From JAUPVS01 sp037139495 (GTDB lineage: Bacteria; Patescibacteriota; Saccharimonadia; Saccharimonadales; JAUPVS01): 22,522 bases of DNA. Position numbers and translations under genes: made by a program. This document shows positions 6,220-14,204 of this stretch, piece by piece. The DNA lies in contig JBAXGG010000013.1 of the NCBI GenBank assembly GCA_037139495.1, forward strand, positions 1-22,522, written 5' to 3'. A model generated the notes under the pieces. The model was not told where the DNA came from, made no database searches, and saw only the letters and a program-made list of their open reading frames with translations. The number at the start of each line of letters is the position of its first letter. Position 1 is the stretch's first letter.

Positions 6220-6595
6220 TTTGCTTATTGTTACTGCCCGTCCAGTGAGTTGCCTGCTCTAACTCGCCTTTTACTAAAGCCAGGCCTAGGCCGCCAGTAG
6301 CTCGGTTAAATCTCTGATCCTTCGCTTGTTCACGTCCTGGCAAGTTCGGATTTAGTATTGTCCTGCTCTTACCGTTGCTTGGGTGCCGCTTATCGGAACC
6401 GTCAACGTCTACATCTGCAATAACCTCCCCTGCGACCAGACGTTCACTGATTCGTGCCAGCAGCTCAGGAATTGCCTGGGGATCAGTTAGGCCAATATCT
6501 TTAGACACTTCGGGGGTCATACCATCGGTACCACCAAATGCTTGGTGATTTCGCTGGTTATCAAGTGCAACCGACCGGAGTTCATGTTCGTTCAT
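6209..6595 (-). CDS. Hypothetical protein, 128 aa, first gene of the dus operon
   Basis: A small polar protein with no membrane segment. The second half is rich in Arg, Lys, Asn and Gly (KRHPSNGKSRTILNPNLPGR). No family is recognised. A good promoter (TTGTAA, 17 bp, TATAAT) ends 6 nt before ATG 6595, so the mRNA probably begins at or near the start codon. It overlaps the next gene by 11 nt. The promoter and the tight overlap support it as a real gene. Confidence 0.65.
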   Translation of the reverse strand: MNEHELRSVALDNQRNHQAFGGTDGMTPEVSKDIGLTDPQAIPELLARISERLVAGEVIADVDVDGSDKRHPSNGKSRTILNPNLPGREQAKDQRFNRATGGLGLALVKGELEQATHWTGSNNKQNGS

Positions 6596-6601
6596 ACCAC
6601 T

Positions 6602-6630
6602 ATTATATCACGCTTAAGGCTATATTACAA
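6602..6630 (-). promoter_or_regulatory. Promoter of the dus operon (leaderless)
   Basis: TTGTAA (6630-6625), a 17-bp spacer and TATAAT (6607-6602) on the minus strand, followed by 6 nt and the ATG. It is the best leaderless-type promoter here. Confidence 0.75.
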
Positions 6631-6648
6631 CCCCAACCTGTGCTGATT

Positions 6649-7764
6649 TTACTCCCACCTAAATACGCGGAAAGCGATAAAGTAAATCACGATCATCCAG
6701 GCAAAAATCAGACCGATCTGAGGGCCAAGCTGGAGTAGCGTTTTACCTTCTGTCGTGATTAGACGAATCCCGTCAATGACCGGTGTTAATGGTAAGAAGT
6801 TTGAGACAATTTGCAGCCATTGAGGCATTAGAAATCGTGGGAAAAAGGTGCCCGAGAGGAACAGCATCGGGAAGACGACGATGTTGGAGAGTGGCGCCGC
6901 CTGACGTTCATTTTTGGCCCATCCACCTAGTGATAAACCGATTCCTAAAATCATCACGATACTAATAGTTAAGAAAAATATAACCGCAAACCAATTACCA
7001 ACCACGTTCAAATCGAATACAATGATTGCGACCGCGAATAACAGAGCCATGGTTAGCAAGCCTACGACTGTCTGCGAGACGACGTTGGCCATAAAATACT
7101 GCCAAACGCGCAATGGCGTAGTGTGCAAGCGGCGTAGAATCCCCTGTTTTTTGAGCTCCGGGAAGACATTAACAGGACCAAAGATGCCTAAACCAATAAT
7201 CGAAAACCCGAGTAAGCCGGCAAAAGTGTAATCAAACGCTGTCAGGCCTTTAACATTCAGCTGATTAGAGGCGACGGTAAATGGCGTAGTTGTTGTGACA
7301 AATTTTTGGTTTAACCCCTCAAACTGAGACTTCAAGATAGAAGTTAAAGCCTGGCTGGCTTGAAGGTTATTTTGGGTATAGTAAATTACCGCCTTACCGG
7401 TTGGCAAATCACCATTTTGCTGGCCGAAATCAGGTGGCAAGATAATTGAAGCATCGAGTTGGCCACGGCTCATCTTATCTTTGGCGGCGTCCAAACTATT
7501 AACGCCTTCGTTAACTTTATATAGTTTATTACCGTTAATTTGCTCGACAACCTGGTTGGCATATGGACTACTGGACTGATTAATTACGGCTACTTTAAAT
7601 GAAGTGCCGCCGCTACTTTTACCGAATATACCGCCAAAAACAAACAAAAAGATTAGCGGGAAAGCGAACGTAAAGAACAGGGCAGTTTTGTCGCGAAAGG
7701 TTCGCCGAATCGCGATTTTAGCGAAAACTTTTACTGGCAATAAAGATTTGGGTAGTCGACTCAT
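6649..7764 (-). CDS. ABC-2 type exporter permease
   Basis: A 371-aa membrane protein of the ABC-2/DrrB-like group. Helix 1 is at about 28-46 (ALFFTFAFPLIFLFVFGG). A large extracytoplasmic loop (about 50-170) follows, then five more hydrophobic segments between about 178 and 367. The family motif region KKQGILRRLHTTPL is present before the helical bundle. It pairs with the ATPase gene, which ends 2 nt upstream, forming a half-transporter dimer. The substrate is not predictable; relatives export drugs, lipids or envelope precursors. Confidence 0.88.
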   Translation of the reverse strand: MSRLPKSLLPVKVFAKIAIRRTFRDKTALFFTFAFPLIFLFVFGGIFGKSSGGTSFKVAVINQSSSPYANQVVEQINGNKLYKVNEGVNSLDAAKDKMSRGQLDASIILPPDFGQQNGDLPTGKAVIYYTQNNLQASQALTSILKSQFEGLNQKFVTTTTPFTVASNQLNVKGLTAFDYTFAGLLGFSIIGLGIFGPVNVFPELKKQGILRRLHTTPLRVWQYFMANVVSQTVVGLLTMALLFAVAIIVFDLNVVGNWFAVIFFLTISIVMILGIGLSLGGWAKNERQAAPLSNIVVFPMLFLSGTFFPRFLMPQWLQIVSNFLPLTPVIDGIRLITTEGKTLLQLGPQIGLIFAWMIVIYFIAFRVFRWE

Positions 7765-7766
7765 AC

Positions 7767-8525
7767 TTAGTCCTTGAGTCCTTTCCCTGTCAGATCGATA
7801 AAGACATCCTCTAGATCAGCTTGTTCGACGTGCTGAGCTTTTTTAAAGCCCCGCTTTAGCAGCTGCTTAACTAGGTTTTTAGGCGTATCCAGGGCGATAA
7901 TCTTACCCTGATCCATAATTGCGACTCGGTCGCACAAGACTTCAGCCTCCTCCATGTAATGAGTCGTTAGAATAATCGTAACACCACTGTCACGGGTTGT
8001 TTTGACAAGTTCCCACAACTTGCGGCGGGCTTGTGGGTCTAGGCCAGTGGTCGGTTCGTCCATAAAGAAAACTTTTGGCTTATGAACCAGTGATGCCACA
8101 ATACTAAAACGTTGACGCTGACCGCCCGACAAGCTTTCGACGTAGGAGCTAGCTTTTGAACCTAGGTCGACCTCCTTCAGCAGTTTCATGGCATCAACAG
8201 TCCGCCCATAAGCCGAGGCTAGTTGCTCAAGCTGCTCGGTTAGCTTTACCTTATCCATAAAAGCTGGGCTTTGCGGTTGGACACCGATGATGTATTTTAC
8301 TTTTTGGGAGTCTTTGGAGACATCAAAACCATCTACCCAGGCTTCACCACCATCAATTTCGCGCAGAGCCTCAATCATTTCTAGTATAGTCGTTTTGCCG
8401 GCGCCATTTGGCCCCAGGATTCCGAATATCTCGCCCTGCTTAACACTAAAACTAACGCCTTTTACTACCTCATTGTCGTCGTATTTTTTGGTTAACGCTT
8501 TAACTTCTAAAATGTTTTTGCTCAT
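7767..8525 (-). CDS. ABC exporter ATP-binding protein
   Basis: A 252-aa ATPase with all motifs: Walker A GPNGAGKTT (38-46), Q-loop QPQSP, signature LSGGQRQR, Walker B VFFMDEPT and switch His in TTHYMEEAE. It resembles the DrrA/CcmA-type ATPases paired with ABC-2 permeases. The short C-terminal extension (QLLKRGFKKAQHVEQADLEDVFIDLTG) is typical of this group. It has no Shine-Dalgarno sequence. TATAGT ends 6 nt before the ATG, directly after the terminator of the upstream gene, so it begins its own transcription unit with the permease. Confidence 0.93.
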   Translation of the reverse strand: MSKNILEVKALTKKYDDNEVVKGVSFSVKQGEIFGILGPNGAGKTTILEMIEALREIDGGEAWVDGFDVSKDSQKVKYIIGVQPQSPAFMDKVKLTEQLEQLASAYGRTVDAMKLLKEVDLGSKASSYVESLSGGQRQRFSIVASLVHKPKVFFMDEPTTGLDPQARRKLWELVKTTRDSGVTIILTTHYMEEAEVLCDRVAIMDQGKIIALDTPKNLVKQLLKRGFKKAQHVEQADLEDVFIDLTGKGLKD

Positions 8526-8531
8526 CCCTTA

Positions 8532-8537
8532 ACTATA
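8532..8537 (-). promoter_or_regulatory. -10 box of the ABC operon (leaderless)
   Basis: TATAGT on the minus strand ends 6 nt before the ATG at 8525. The -35 is poor because a terminator occupies that place. Confidence 0.45.
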
Positions 8538-8574
8538 CCAAAAAGGAGACACCCAGTCTTGCGACCGGGTGTCT
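8538..8574 (-). terminator. Intrinsic terminator of the 65-aa gene
   Basis: On the minus strand AGACACCC pairs with GGGTGTCT around a 12-nt loop, followed by CCTTTTTGG. Confidence 0.85.
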
Positions 8575-8606
8575 TTCGGAGTTTTGAATAGACTTTATGT
8601 CTTAGA

Positions 8607-8804
8607 CTAGACGCCTTTTTTGATGGTCAAGAAACCGTTACGTGGGTTTTCATTAACACTGTAACCGTCAGGAAGGTCTGAGGCTTCTGGGCGCTCGTCC
8701 TTGCTGAAGTAATAGATGCGTTGGACTTTGCCGCCGCGTAGTGTGACGTCCTTGCTGTTTAGGTAGTAAGTAACGCCTTTGCTGTTAGTGTGCTTGTATG
8801 CCAT
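8607..8804 (-). CDS. 65-aa conserved small protein, unknown function
   Basis: Start chosen at ATG 8804, giving a protein that begins MAYKHTNSKGVTYYLNSKD and ends FLTIKKGV. A GGGAGAG ribosome-binding site lies about 8 nt upstream, and the promoter (TTGACA...TATGTT) lies within the longer open frame, which rules out the upstream start. The sequence resembles small basic proteins I associate with Saccharibacteria genomes; this is from memory and unchecked. No domain is known. Pro, Gly and alternating hydrophobic residues suggest a small beta-rich fold. It is a one-gene unit with strong signals, so it is probably well expressed. Confidence 0.82.
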   Translation of the reverse strand: MAYKHTNSKGVTYYLNSKDVTLRGGKVQRIYYFSKDERPEASDLPDGYSVNENPRNGFLTIKKGV

Positions 8805-8846
8805 GGTAACAACTCTCCCTCTCTTATGAGTTAGTAATGTAACACT

Positions 8847-8875
8847 AACATAACCACGGTAGAACTTCTTGTCAA
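8847..8875 (-). promoter_or_regulatory. Promoter of the 65-aa gene
   Basis: Consensus TTGACA (8875-8870), 17-bp spacer, TATGTT (8852-8847). It gives a leader of about 35 nt containing GGGAGAG. Confidence 0.7.
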
Positions 8876-8929
8876 CAGTTTTTAAATAATTCACAACGGT
8901 GGACCTCTGTTATTCACAATTAAATTAAG

Positions 8930-8959
8930 TTGACCCGTTGCATATCAATCTGCTTATGT
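8930..8959 (+). promoter_or_regulatory. Promoter of the 197-aa membrane protein gene
   Basis: TTGACC (8930-8935), 18-bp spacer, TTATGT (8954-8959). A purine-rich leader with GGAAAAAGGTGG precedes the ATG at 9012. Confidence 0.55.
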
Positions 8960-9011
8960 ATTACACTAACTCCAGTCAATAAAGTTTAAAGGAAAAAGGT
9001 GGCAAATTTAT

Positions 9012-9605
9012 ATGGAATTCGCACAGCGTAGTAATTCTTCTCCAGCCGGAGCACCCGGTCCAAACCGCAGTACAGGCTCACATACGAAACTCAAGTCAAA
9101 TAAAACTTGGTCTAAGGTTATGCGCTGGGGTTCTATGTTCTTGCTAGTTTCTATCGGCCTATTAATTGCTGCGCTAGTTGTTTCAATCGGCCTCAGCAAA
9201 ACTCACGAACAATCAAAATACGTCAACAGCAATCAATACCAAGCCGTCTTCCTTAATGGTGGCCAGGTCTACTTTGGTAAAATTGGCGTCCTCAACAAAC
9301 AGTACATGACACTTGGTAGTATCTACTACCTAAGGGTTAACCAAACTGTTCAACCAAACGCTAATACTTCGAACGCTAACGATGTGTCACTAGTAAAGCT
9401 TGGTTGTGAGCTACATGGTCCGCAAGATCAAATGGTTATAAATGCCGACCAAGTCGTCTTTTGGGAAAATCTTAAGTCTGATGGTCAAGTTGCCAAAGCC
9501 GTCGCTGAATTCCAGAAACAGAATCCAAAAGGTCAGAATTGTGCCGCAGCCGCCGCTAATAACAGCAGCTCAACTCCTACTACAGCCTCAACAACAAAAC
9601 CCTAA
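9012..9605 (+). CDS. Single-pass membrane protein with outer domain, 197 aa
   Basis: A polar cytoplasmic N-terminus (1-35), one membrane helix (about 39-62), then an outer domain. The segment QYQAVFLNGGQVYFGKIGVL (about 77-96), followed by YMTLGSIYYLRV, resembles a short beta-rich motif I recall from CPR membrane proteins. Two cysteines are exposed outside (in KLGCELHG and QNCAA), and the end is Ala/Ser/Thr-rich. The ATG at 9012 is preceded by AAAGGAAAAAGGTGG, a good ribosome-binding region. The function is unknown. It ends 1 nt from the convergent gene's stop. Confidence 0.8.
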   Translation: MEFAQRSNSSPAGAPGPNRSTGSHTKLKSNKTWSKVMRWGSMFLLVSIGLLIAALVVSIGLSKTHEQSKYVNSNQYQAVFLNGGQVYFGKIGVLNKQYMTLGSIYYLRVNQTVQPNANTSNANDVSLVKLGCELHGPQDQMVINADQVVFWENLKSDGQVAKAVAEFQKQNPKGQNCAAAAANNSSSTPTTASTTKP

Positions 9606-9606
9606 T

Positions 9607-10218
9607 CTAGTCTCTTAGGTCAGCCTTCAGCCGGAGTTCTGATAGCCAGCGGATAGCAAACAGTGCTACGCACACTACCGCTGCTATCATACTCAGGCCA
9701 GCCAGATCTGGTGACCAACGAGGTGATAAAAAATCAAACTCGTACAGTGTTGCAGCCGGGATTATAGAGCTGGCCTGGATACCGTGGCTAGCAATATAAT
9801 CCTGAATGCAAGGGATACGACCACTGCCAGATAAGCCATGTGGAAATTGTTTTTCACACTCTGCCTGAGCTTGAGTATAGATTTTAGTATTTACATCTGC
9901 ACCGCTGGTGTTAACGGACTGAATAGCACGATCGTAACTGTACTTTAATTGAATTGGTGGGTAAATAGCATTGTTGCCACTAGCTAGGTTAGTGTTCATG
10001 TGGGCGTAAACATATTCCCGTAAGTTCCGTAAACTACCTTCTATATCTCCGTTATTTTGATCGGCTTGATAAACTTTTTCGCGCAACCTAACCATCGTTA
10101 GGTTGTTTTGACGTAACCCATAAATACTAAGTAAACCAAAAACAACTGCCAGTACCAAAAAATACCATGGTTTAACAAGGTTAATTTGATACCAGGAACG
10201 GTGAGATCGTTTTTTCAT
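9607..10218 (-). CDS. Two-TM membrane protein, unknown function
   Basis: Start chosen at ATG 10218 (203 aa), because the longer frame from 10263 would run into the divergent murC start. A basic N-terminus (MKKRSHRSWYQ) precedes helix 1 (about 17-37). An outer region of about 130 residues follows with two cysteines (AECEKQF and RIPCIQD), then helix 2 (about 174-194) and a charged C-terminus. Both ends are predicted to be cytoplasmic. No family is recognised. It is divergent from murC with 39 nt between the starts. Confidence 0.75.
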   Translation of the reverse strand: MKKRSHRSWYQINLVKPWYFLVLAVVFGLLSIYGLRQNNLTMVRLREKVYQADQNNGDIEGSLRNLREYVYAHMNTNLASGNNAIYPPIQLKYSYDRAIQSVNTSGADVNTKIYTQAQAECEKQFPHGLSGSGRIPCIQDYIASHGIQASSIIPAATLYEFDFLSPRWSPDLAGLSMIAAVVCVALFAIRWLSELRLKADLRD

Positions 10219-10245
10219 AATTCTATTGCTTAGTGTATCAGATGG

Positions 10246-10251
10246 TAAACT
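10246..10251 (+). promoter_or_regulatory. -10-like box before murC
   Basis: TAAACT ends 6 nt before the ATG at 10258, and no Shine-Dalgarno sequence is present. The -35 region is weak. Confidence 0.3.
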
Positions 10252-10257
10252 ATGGTT

Positions 10258-11547
10258 ATGCATATCTACTTTTCAGGAATCGGTGGCGCTGGAATTGGGC
10301 CTCTAGCTATGGTTGCAAAACAAGCAGGGTTCACTGTCTCTGGGTCCGACAAGCAAGGGTCTCAGTATATAGATTACCTGGCGAAGAACGGTATCACTGA
10401 TGTCCATATCGGCCAAACCGAGGCCGGAATCAGTGCCGTCCACGCTAACCACCCAATCGATTGGGTGGTTTACTCTTCGGCAATCGAAAAAGAACATGCT
10501 CATCACCCCGAAATAAATTTTGCCCGCAGTAATGGCGTTAAACTTAGTAAACGTGACGAATTCTTAAACTTAGTCCTTAAAGAGAAGAATCTCCGGATGG
10601 TTGCCATCGCCGGTACCCACGGAAAAACTACCACCACTGCCATGGTGGTTTGGCTATTTAAGCAACTCCAAACCCCGCTAAGCTATTCCCTAGGCGCTAA
10701 AATTAGTTTTGGTGAGATGGGTCATTTTGACTACGACAGTAAATACTTTGCCTACGAAGCCGATGAATTCGATCACAACTTTTTAGCATTTCACCCCTAC
10801 CTGAGCTTAATTGTTGGCGTCAGTTGGGACCATCACGAGATATTCCCTACCCGCGACAGCTACCAGCAAGCTTTCCGCGATTTTATTAAACAAACCGACT
10901 GGTCGTTGATGTGGCAGGAAGACTATGACTACCTCGGGCTCAAGCCTAGTATGAATTACAGTGTCCAGGAGGGTACTAATCCAGAAATCCAGGCTATTAC
11001 CCTAGATGGACATTTTAATCGCTTAGACGCTTGGTTAGCGGTTCAGGCGGTGCACGAATTGACCCAAGCCCCAATTATCGAATTAATTGGGCATATAAAC
11101 CACTTCCCCGGCAGCCAAAGACGGATGGAACCCGTCGTTCCTGGACTATACAGCGACTACGCTCACACGCCCGAAAAAATTCGTGGTGCAATGAGCGTTG
11201 CCCTAGAAATGGCTAAAGATAAAAGGGTCGTTATTGTTTATGAACCCCTAACCAACCGCCGACAGCATTACATGATCAACGATTATAAAGACTGCTTCAA
11301 GGGAGCTGCCCAGGTCTACTGGATTCCTAGTTATCTAGCCCGAGAAGACCCCGATCAACGGATCATCCCACCCTCTGAGATGATCAAACATCTCGATGAC
11401 TCTTCTATCGCCAAGCCTATGGAACGCGATGACCGATTACGCCAAGTAATTCAAAAGCACCTCGATGCCGGCGACATGGTGGTAGGTATGGCTGGTGGTG
11501 GTGGCGATAGTTTGGACGAATGGTTACACGAACAGTTTAATACTTAG
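10258..11547 (+). CDS. murC: UDP-N-acetylmuramate-L-alanine ligase
   Basis: A 429-aa Mur ligase joining L-Ala to UDP-MurNAc, the first amino-acid step of peptidoglycan precursor synthesis in the cytosol. N-terminal domain: GIGGAGIGPLA (residues 7-17, UDP-sugar binding). Central ATPase domain: AGTHGKTTTT P-loop, EADEFD and the following His. C-terminal domain: FPGSQRRME and DYAHTPEK. Length and order fit MurC; Mpl, the peptide-recycling relative, is a less likely reading. ATG 10258 is chosen over one two codons earlier because MurC proteins start just before this beta strand. It carries a 24-bp perfect palindrome at 10447-10470. Confidence 0.88.
   Translation: MHIYFSGIGGAGIGPLAMVAKQAGFTVSGSDKQGSQYIDYLAKNGITDVHIGQTEAGISAVHANHPIDWVVYSSAIEKEHAHHPEINFARSNGVKLSKRDEFLNLVLKEKNLRMVAIAGTHGKTTTTAMVVWLFKQLQTPLSYSLGAKISFGEMGHFDYDSKYFAYEADEFDHNFLAFHPYLSLIVGVSWDHHEIFPTRDSYQQAFRDFIKQTDWSLMWQEDYDYLGLKPSMNYSVQEGTNPEIQAITLDGHFNRLDAWLAVQAVHELTQAPIIELIGHINHFPGSQRRMEPVVPGLYSDYAHTPEKIRGAMSVALEMAKDKRVVIVYEPLTNRRQHYMINDYKDCFKGAAQVYWIPSYLAREDPDQRIIPPSEMIKHLDDSSIAKPMERDDRLRQVIQKHLDAGDMVVGMAGGGGDSLDEWLHEQFNT
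10447..10470. repeat. 24-bp perfect palindrome inside murC
   Basis: AACCACCCAATC is followed directly by its reverse complement, with no spacer (centre ATCGAT). The symmetry stops at the next base on each side. It encodes residues N-H-P-I-D-W-V-V of MurC. Confidence 0.9.
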
Positions 11548-11551
11548 AATT

Positions 11552-11887
11552 TTAACGGTTGTCGCCCTGCCCCTTATTTATCATGCCCCGTTTATCACGA
11601 TCGGTCAGCTTAATGATGTTTGCCTGCATAACATCTTCTAGACTAATTCCTAGGCTATGAGATAAAACGGCAATATACCAGACAACGTCACCAAGTTCTT
11701 TTTTTAGTTCGACTTTGTCTTCTCGGCTGACTATACCGCCCTTGTAAGCAACTATCTTTTTCCATTTATCAAGCACTTCCCCAGCTTCGCCGGCGACGCC
11801 CATGGCCCAGATGGTTTTATCCATCAGCGGGTCAGGATTATTTTTGGCGGTAGTCAGGGCTTGTTTTTGGTATTCGTCAAAAGTCAT
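11552..11887 (-). CDS. MazG-like nucleotide pyrophosphohydrolase
   Basis: A 111-aa all-alpha NTP pyrophosphatase domain. The metal-binding pattern is clear: GEAGEVLDKWKK (about 32-43) supplies the first acidic pair, and KKELGDVVWYIA (about 62-73) supplies the ExxD pair. Single-domain members hydrolyse (d)NTPs to monophosphates and are seen as house-cleaning enzymes; the exact substrate is unknown. It is the last gene of the seven-gene minus-strand cluster, 15 nt after the 2-TM gene, and its stop is 4 nt from the convergent murC stop. Confidence 0.87.
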   Translation of the reverse strand: MTFDEYQKQALTTAKNNPDPLMDKTIWAMGVAGEAGEVLDKWKKIVAYKGGIVSREDKVELKKELGDVVWYIAVLSHSLGISLEDVMQANIIKLTDRDKRGMINKGQGDNR

Positions 11888-11902
11888 AAAGACTATTATA
11901 GC

Positions 11903-12130
11903 CTACGACTCGCGAGAAGCGATCCAGGTCATAACAACGGCAGCAGCGACCCATTGCGGAAAAATTAGCAGAGCTGCCAGAGCTAAAGAGTCGATATTGT
12001 TGATGGTAACTATTAGGCTAGCCACCAAAAATGTCAAAAATGGGATGTAGGTTAAAGCTCCCTGCCAACTGTTGGGCAGATAGCTACCCCTGACTTTAAT
12101 AAACCATAGATTGTGTTTCTTTTTACTCAT
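11903..12130 (-). CDS. Small 2-TM membrane protein, 75 aa
   Basis: A basic start (MSKKKHNLWFIKVRGSYLP) leads to NSWQGALTYIPFLTFLV, then two hydrophobic segments (about 25-44 and 49-69). The pattern WF-K-(R)-G-Y-P-W-QG, followed by helices, resembles small CPR membrane proteins I recall, without known function. Its ATG overlaps the PhhB-like stop codon (ATGA), indicating translational coupling. Confidence 0.75.
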   Translation of the reverse strand: MSKKKHNLWFIKVRGSYLPNSWQGALTYIPFLTFLVASLIVTINNIDSLALAALLIFPQWVAAAVVMTWIASRES

Positions 12131-12351
12131 AGTGCGTCTATCTCCTTAGCTAGGTTAATATCTTTATCGGTTACTTGGCCTTTATCATGACTGGTGAGGC
12201 TAATAGTTACCTTCCCCCACCCCAGCTGAATATCTGGATGGTGATTGGCAGCTTCAGCTAAAGCACCTACCTTGTCTACAAATCCCAAAGCCGATTTGAA
12301 ATCTGGGAAATCGTAAGTTTTGCTAATGACGTTGTTAGCTTCGGGCCACAT
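12127..12351 (-). CDS. PhhB/DCoH-like pterin-4a-carbinolamine dehydratase, short form
   Basis: A 74-aa protein with the family core: FKSALGFVDKVGALAEAANH, then HHPDIQLGWGKVTISLTSHD and GQVTDKDINLA. The two adjacent histidines and the later SHD histidine match the active-site pattern. Known members dehydrate 4a-hydroxytetrahydrobiopterin. The usual 95 or so residues are reduced: the protein begins at the Trp-Pro that normally follows about 20 N-terminal residues. Reading further upstream gives unrelated sequence from inside the previous gene. The ATG overlaps the preceding TAA by one base (TAATG). No aromatic amino-acid hydroxylase is in view. Confidence 0.85.
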   Translation of the reverse strand: MWPEANNVISKTYDFPDFKSALGFVDKVGALAEAANHHPDIQLGWGKVTISLTSHDKGQVTDKDINLAKEIDAL

Positions 12352-14174
12352 TAGTAGTAATACCAGTTGCCTAGACCGGCCGTATTATTAACATTACTGA
12401 TCTTCCGGGCCTGACCGCCCTCGAGGTTGATGACGTAGTCGGCGGTTTCTTGGTCAGTATGGATCCGGTAAACCGCATAGTGATCATTTAGCCAGTAGAA
12501 GGGTTTAACCAGGCCACTTTGAGTACGTATGACCGTTTCCTGTTGGCTGGTAGTATCAGTTTTAATAAGTACACCCCTGCCATCACGACTGTCTACCCAA
12601 AGGCTGTGCTTGTGTTCGCTATCATCCTGGTAAAGCCGGTTCTTTGTATTGGCCGGGGCACCATTGAGCTTCGTAGCGCTAACATCACCCAACTTATAGT
12701 TGTACCAATCGCCGCCGACCGATAATGTCATCTGATTATTTTGGGTTCGTAAGATGTTCCAGGTAATCTTGTTTAGAATATTAACATTATCCGTGCCCTC
12801 GGGGTTAGTTTTGTAAAAGCCCGGTGCTTTGGAAGCGTTAGAGTCGGATGGTGCATAATAGATATTACCGGATGCTGACAAAACATCGTTGAAATAATTG
12901 CTAGTAGCTAAAACTTTTTGGCTATTATTCACAGTGTCGTAACTTATTAGGCGCTGGCGGTTAGGATTATCGGCACTACTGCTGGCGCCAACCTCCACAA
13001 ACACAATCCGGCTACCAAACCAATCAACAATTTGGATATTTTCGGATTGTGAAATCTGGGTTTTTTTGCCAGTTTTTGTATCGACTAGGTTTAAGCTAGT
13101 CAACAAAAAGCCATCTTTATTACGGACATTATCACGGCTAGAAGACAGCGCGACTAAGCTAGTTGAAGGGCTAGGCGTGACAACTAGATCTTCCCTCTCA
13201 TGGCCGGTACCAGCCAAAAGCAAACTTTCGTTCTTGCCATCCACATCAATTGCATAGAGATCATATTTACCACTGCGTTTTGAGATAAAAGTATGCTTGT
13301 GAGACGGTACCATGTCTAACTTGTGAGTGCTTTTGTCATCTAAGTTAAGGCTGACAACCTCGTCACGATAACCATCGGCTTTAATGGTGACTTGGAGTGG
13401 GCTAGATTGGCTAGGATCAACTGTCAGGACTAGATTTCCTTTGTCATCGGCGGCTGCATCGGCATCGGTAGTACTGGCCTCGGCCTGGGCCACACCTTTA
13501 CCTGACAAAAAATCAGTAATTACATAGTTGTACTGACTACCAGTTGGTTCAAGATTGATTCTACCGTAGGGGTTACTGCCCCAGCCCACCACAATCATTT
13601 TAGTTACTGGTGCAAAAGCTCGGCGCTTAATCACTAGCTGAGTTGAACCAAGTTTAAGATGAGTTAGTTTGGCCACTCCCTCGGTATCAGTTTTGACAGA
13701 CTGTCCGGCCACAACTACGTCAACGTTTTTAAGCGGCTGCTGAGTACTTTGGTCAATCACTACCAGCGAAGCGCTACCTCTTACCCCGGATGTGTTTAAT
13801 ATGAAGTATCGGGAGGGTGGGATCGCAAAGGAGAGTATAAATAAGATGGCCAGTCCAACGAAAGTGCCATAACGAGCTTTTTTGTTGTGCCACCAGGCCG
13901 ATACCAAGGCAGTTACTTTAGCTTTCAAACCTCGGGGTTCTATCTGTGGCTCAAAAGACTTTGCCAATTCAGCGTCTTCGACTTCTAAAATATCATCGGC
14001 TTCTTGGGTAGTAATTTCGTCAATAGCTTGGTCAATTTCTGGGTCGTCAGATGTGGTCTGGTCAACGACTGGATCAACTTCATCAGGCTCAATGGCTGGC
14101 GCGTCTGGCAACGGCGGTACAGATGTTGGTTTAGGGTGGGCCTCAGCGGCCGGCTGGTCTTTATTTTTTGGCAT
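12351..14174 (-). CDS. Membrane-anchored surface protein with beta-sandwich and beta-propeller domains
   Basis: A 607-aa protein. An acidic, Pro-rich cytoplasmic region (1-80) leads to basic residues and one membrane helix (about 104-121). Outside follow two carboxypeptidase-regulatory-like beta-sandwich repeats (about 133-205 and 208-290; note LKNVDVVVAGQSVKTDTEGVA). A TolB/PD40-like beta-propeller comes next (about 295-607), with repeats such as KRSGKYDLYAIDVDGKNES and APGFYKTNPEGTDNVNILNK. No catalytic motif is seen. A binding or scaffold role on the cell surface is inferred, perhaps in contact with a host cell. It starts 30 nt after the tail-anchored protein gene and overlaps the PhhB-like gene by one base. 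Confidence 0.8.
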   Translation of the reverse strand: MPKNKDQPAAEAHPKPTSVPPLPDAPAIEPDEVDPVVDQTTSDDPEIDQAIDEITTQEADDILEVEDAELAKSFEPQIEPRGLKAKVTALVSAWWHNKKARYGTFVGLAILFILSFAIPPSRYFILNTSGVRGSASLVVIDQSTQQPLKNVDVVVAGQSVKTDTEGVAKLTHLKLGSTQLVIKRRAFAPVTKMIVVGWGSNPYGRINLEPTGSQYNYVITDFLSGKGVAQAEASTTDADAAADDKGNLVLTVDPSQSSPLQVTIKADGYRDEVVSLNLDDKSTHKLDMVPSHKHTFISKRSGKYDLYAIDVDGKNESLLLAGTGHEREDLVVTPSPSTSLVALSSSRDNVRNKDGFLLTSLNLVDTKTGKKTQISQSENIQIVDWFGSRIVFVEVGASSSADNPNRQRLISYDTVNNSQKVLATSNYFNDVLSASGNIYYAPSDSNASKAPGFYKTNPEGTDNVNILNKITWNILRTQNNQMTLSVGGDWYNYKLGDVSATKLNGAPANTKNRLYQDDSEHKHSLWVDSRDGRGVLIKTDTTSQQETVIRTQSGLVKPFYWLNDHYAVYRIHTDQETADYVINLEGGQARKISNVNNTAGLGNWYYY

Positions 14175-14204
14175 AATTTTACTACTTAAGGTTATTTTAG
14201 CAGA

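Noticed and set aside
8805..8894. A 95-aa version of the small protein at 8607
   Set aside because: The extension contains the TTGACA-17-TATGTT promoter, and a good ribosome-binding site precedes the internal ATG at 8804.
10219..10263. A longer start for the two-TM protein at 9607
   Set aside because: It would overlap the murC start region; the internal ATG gives a typical basic residue-helix beginning.
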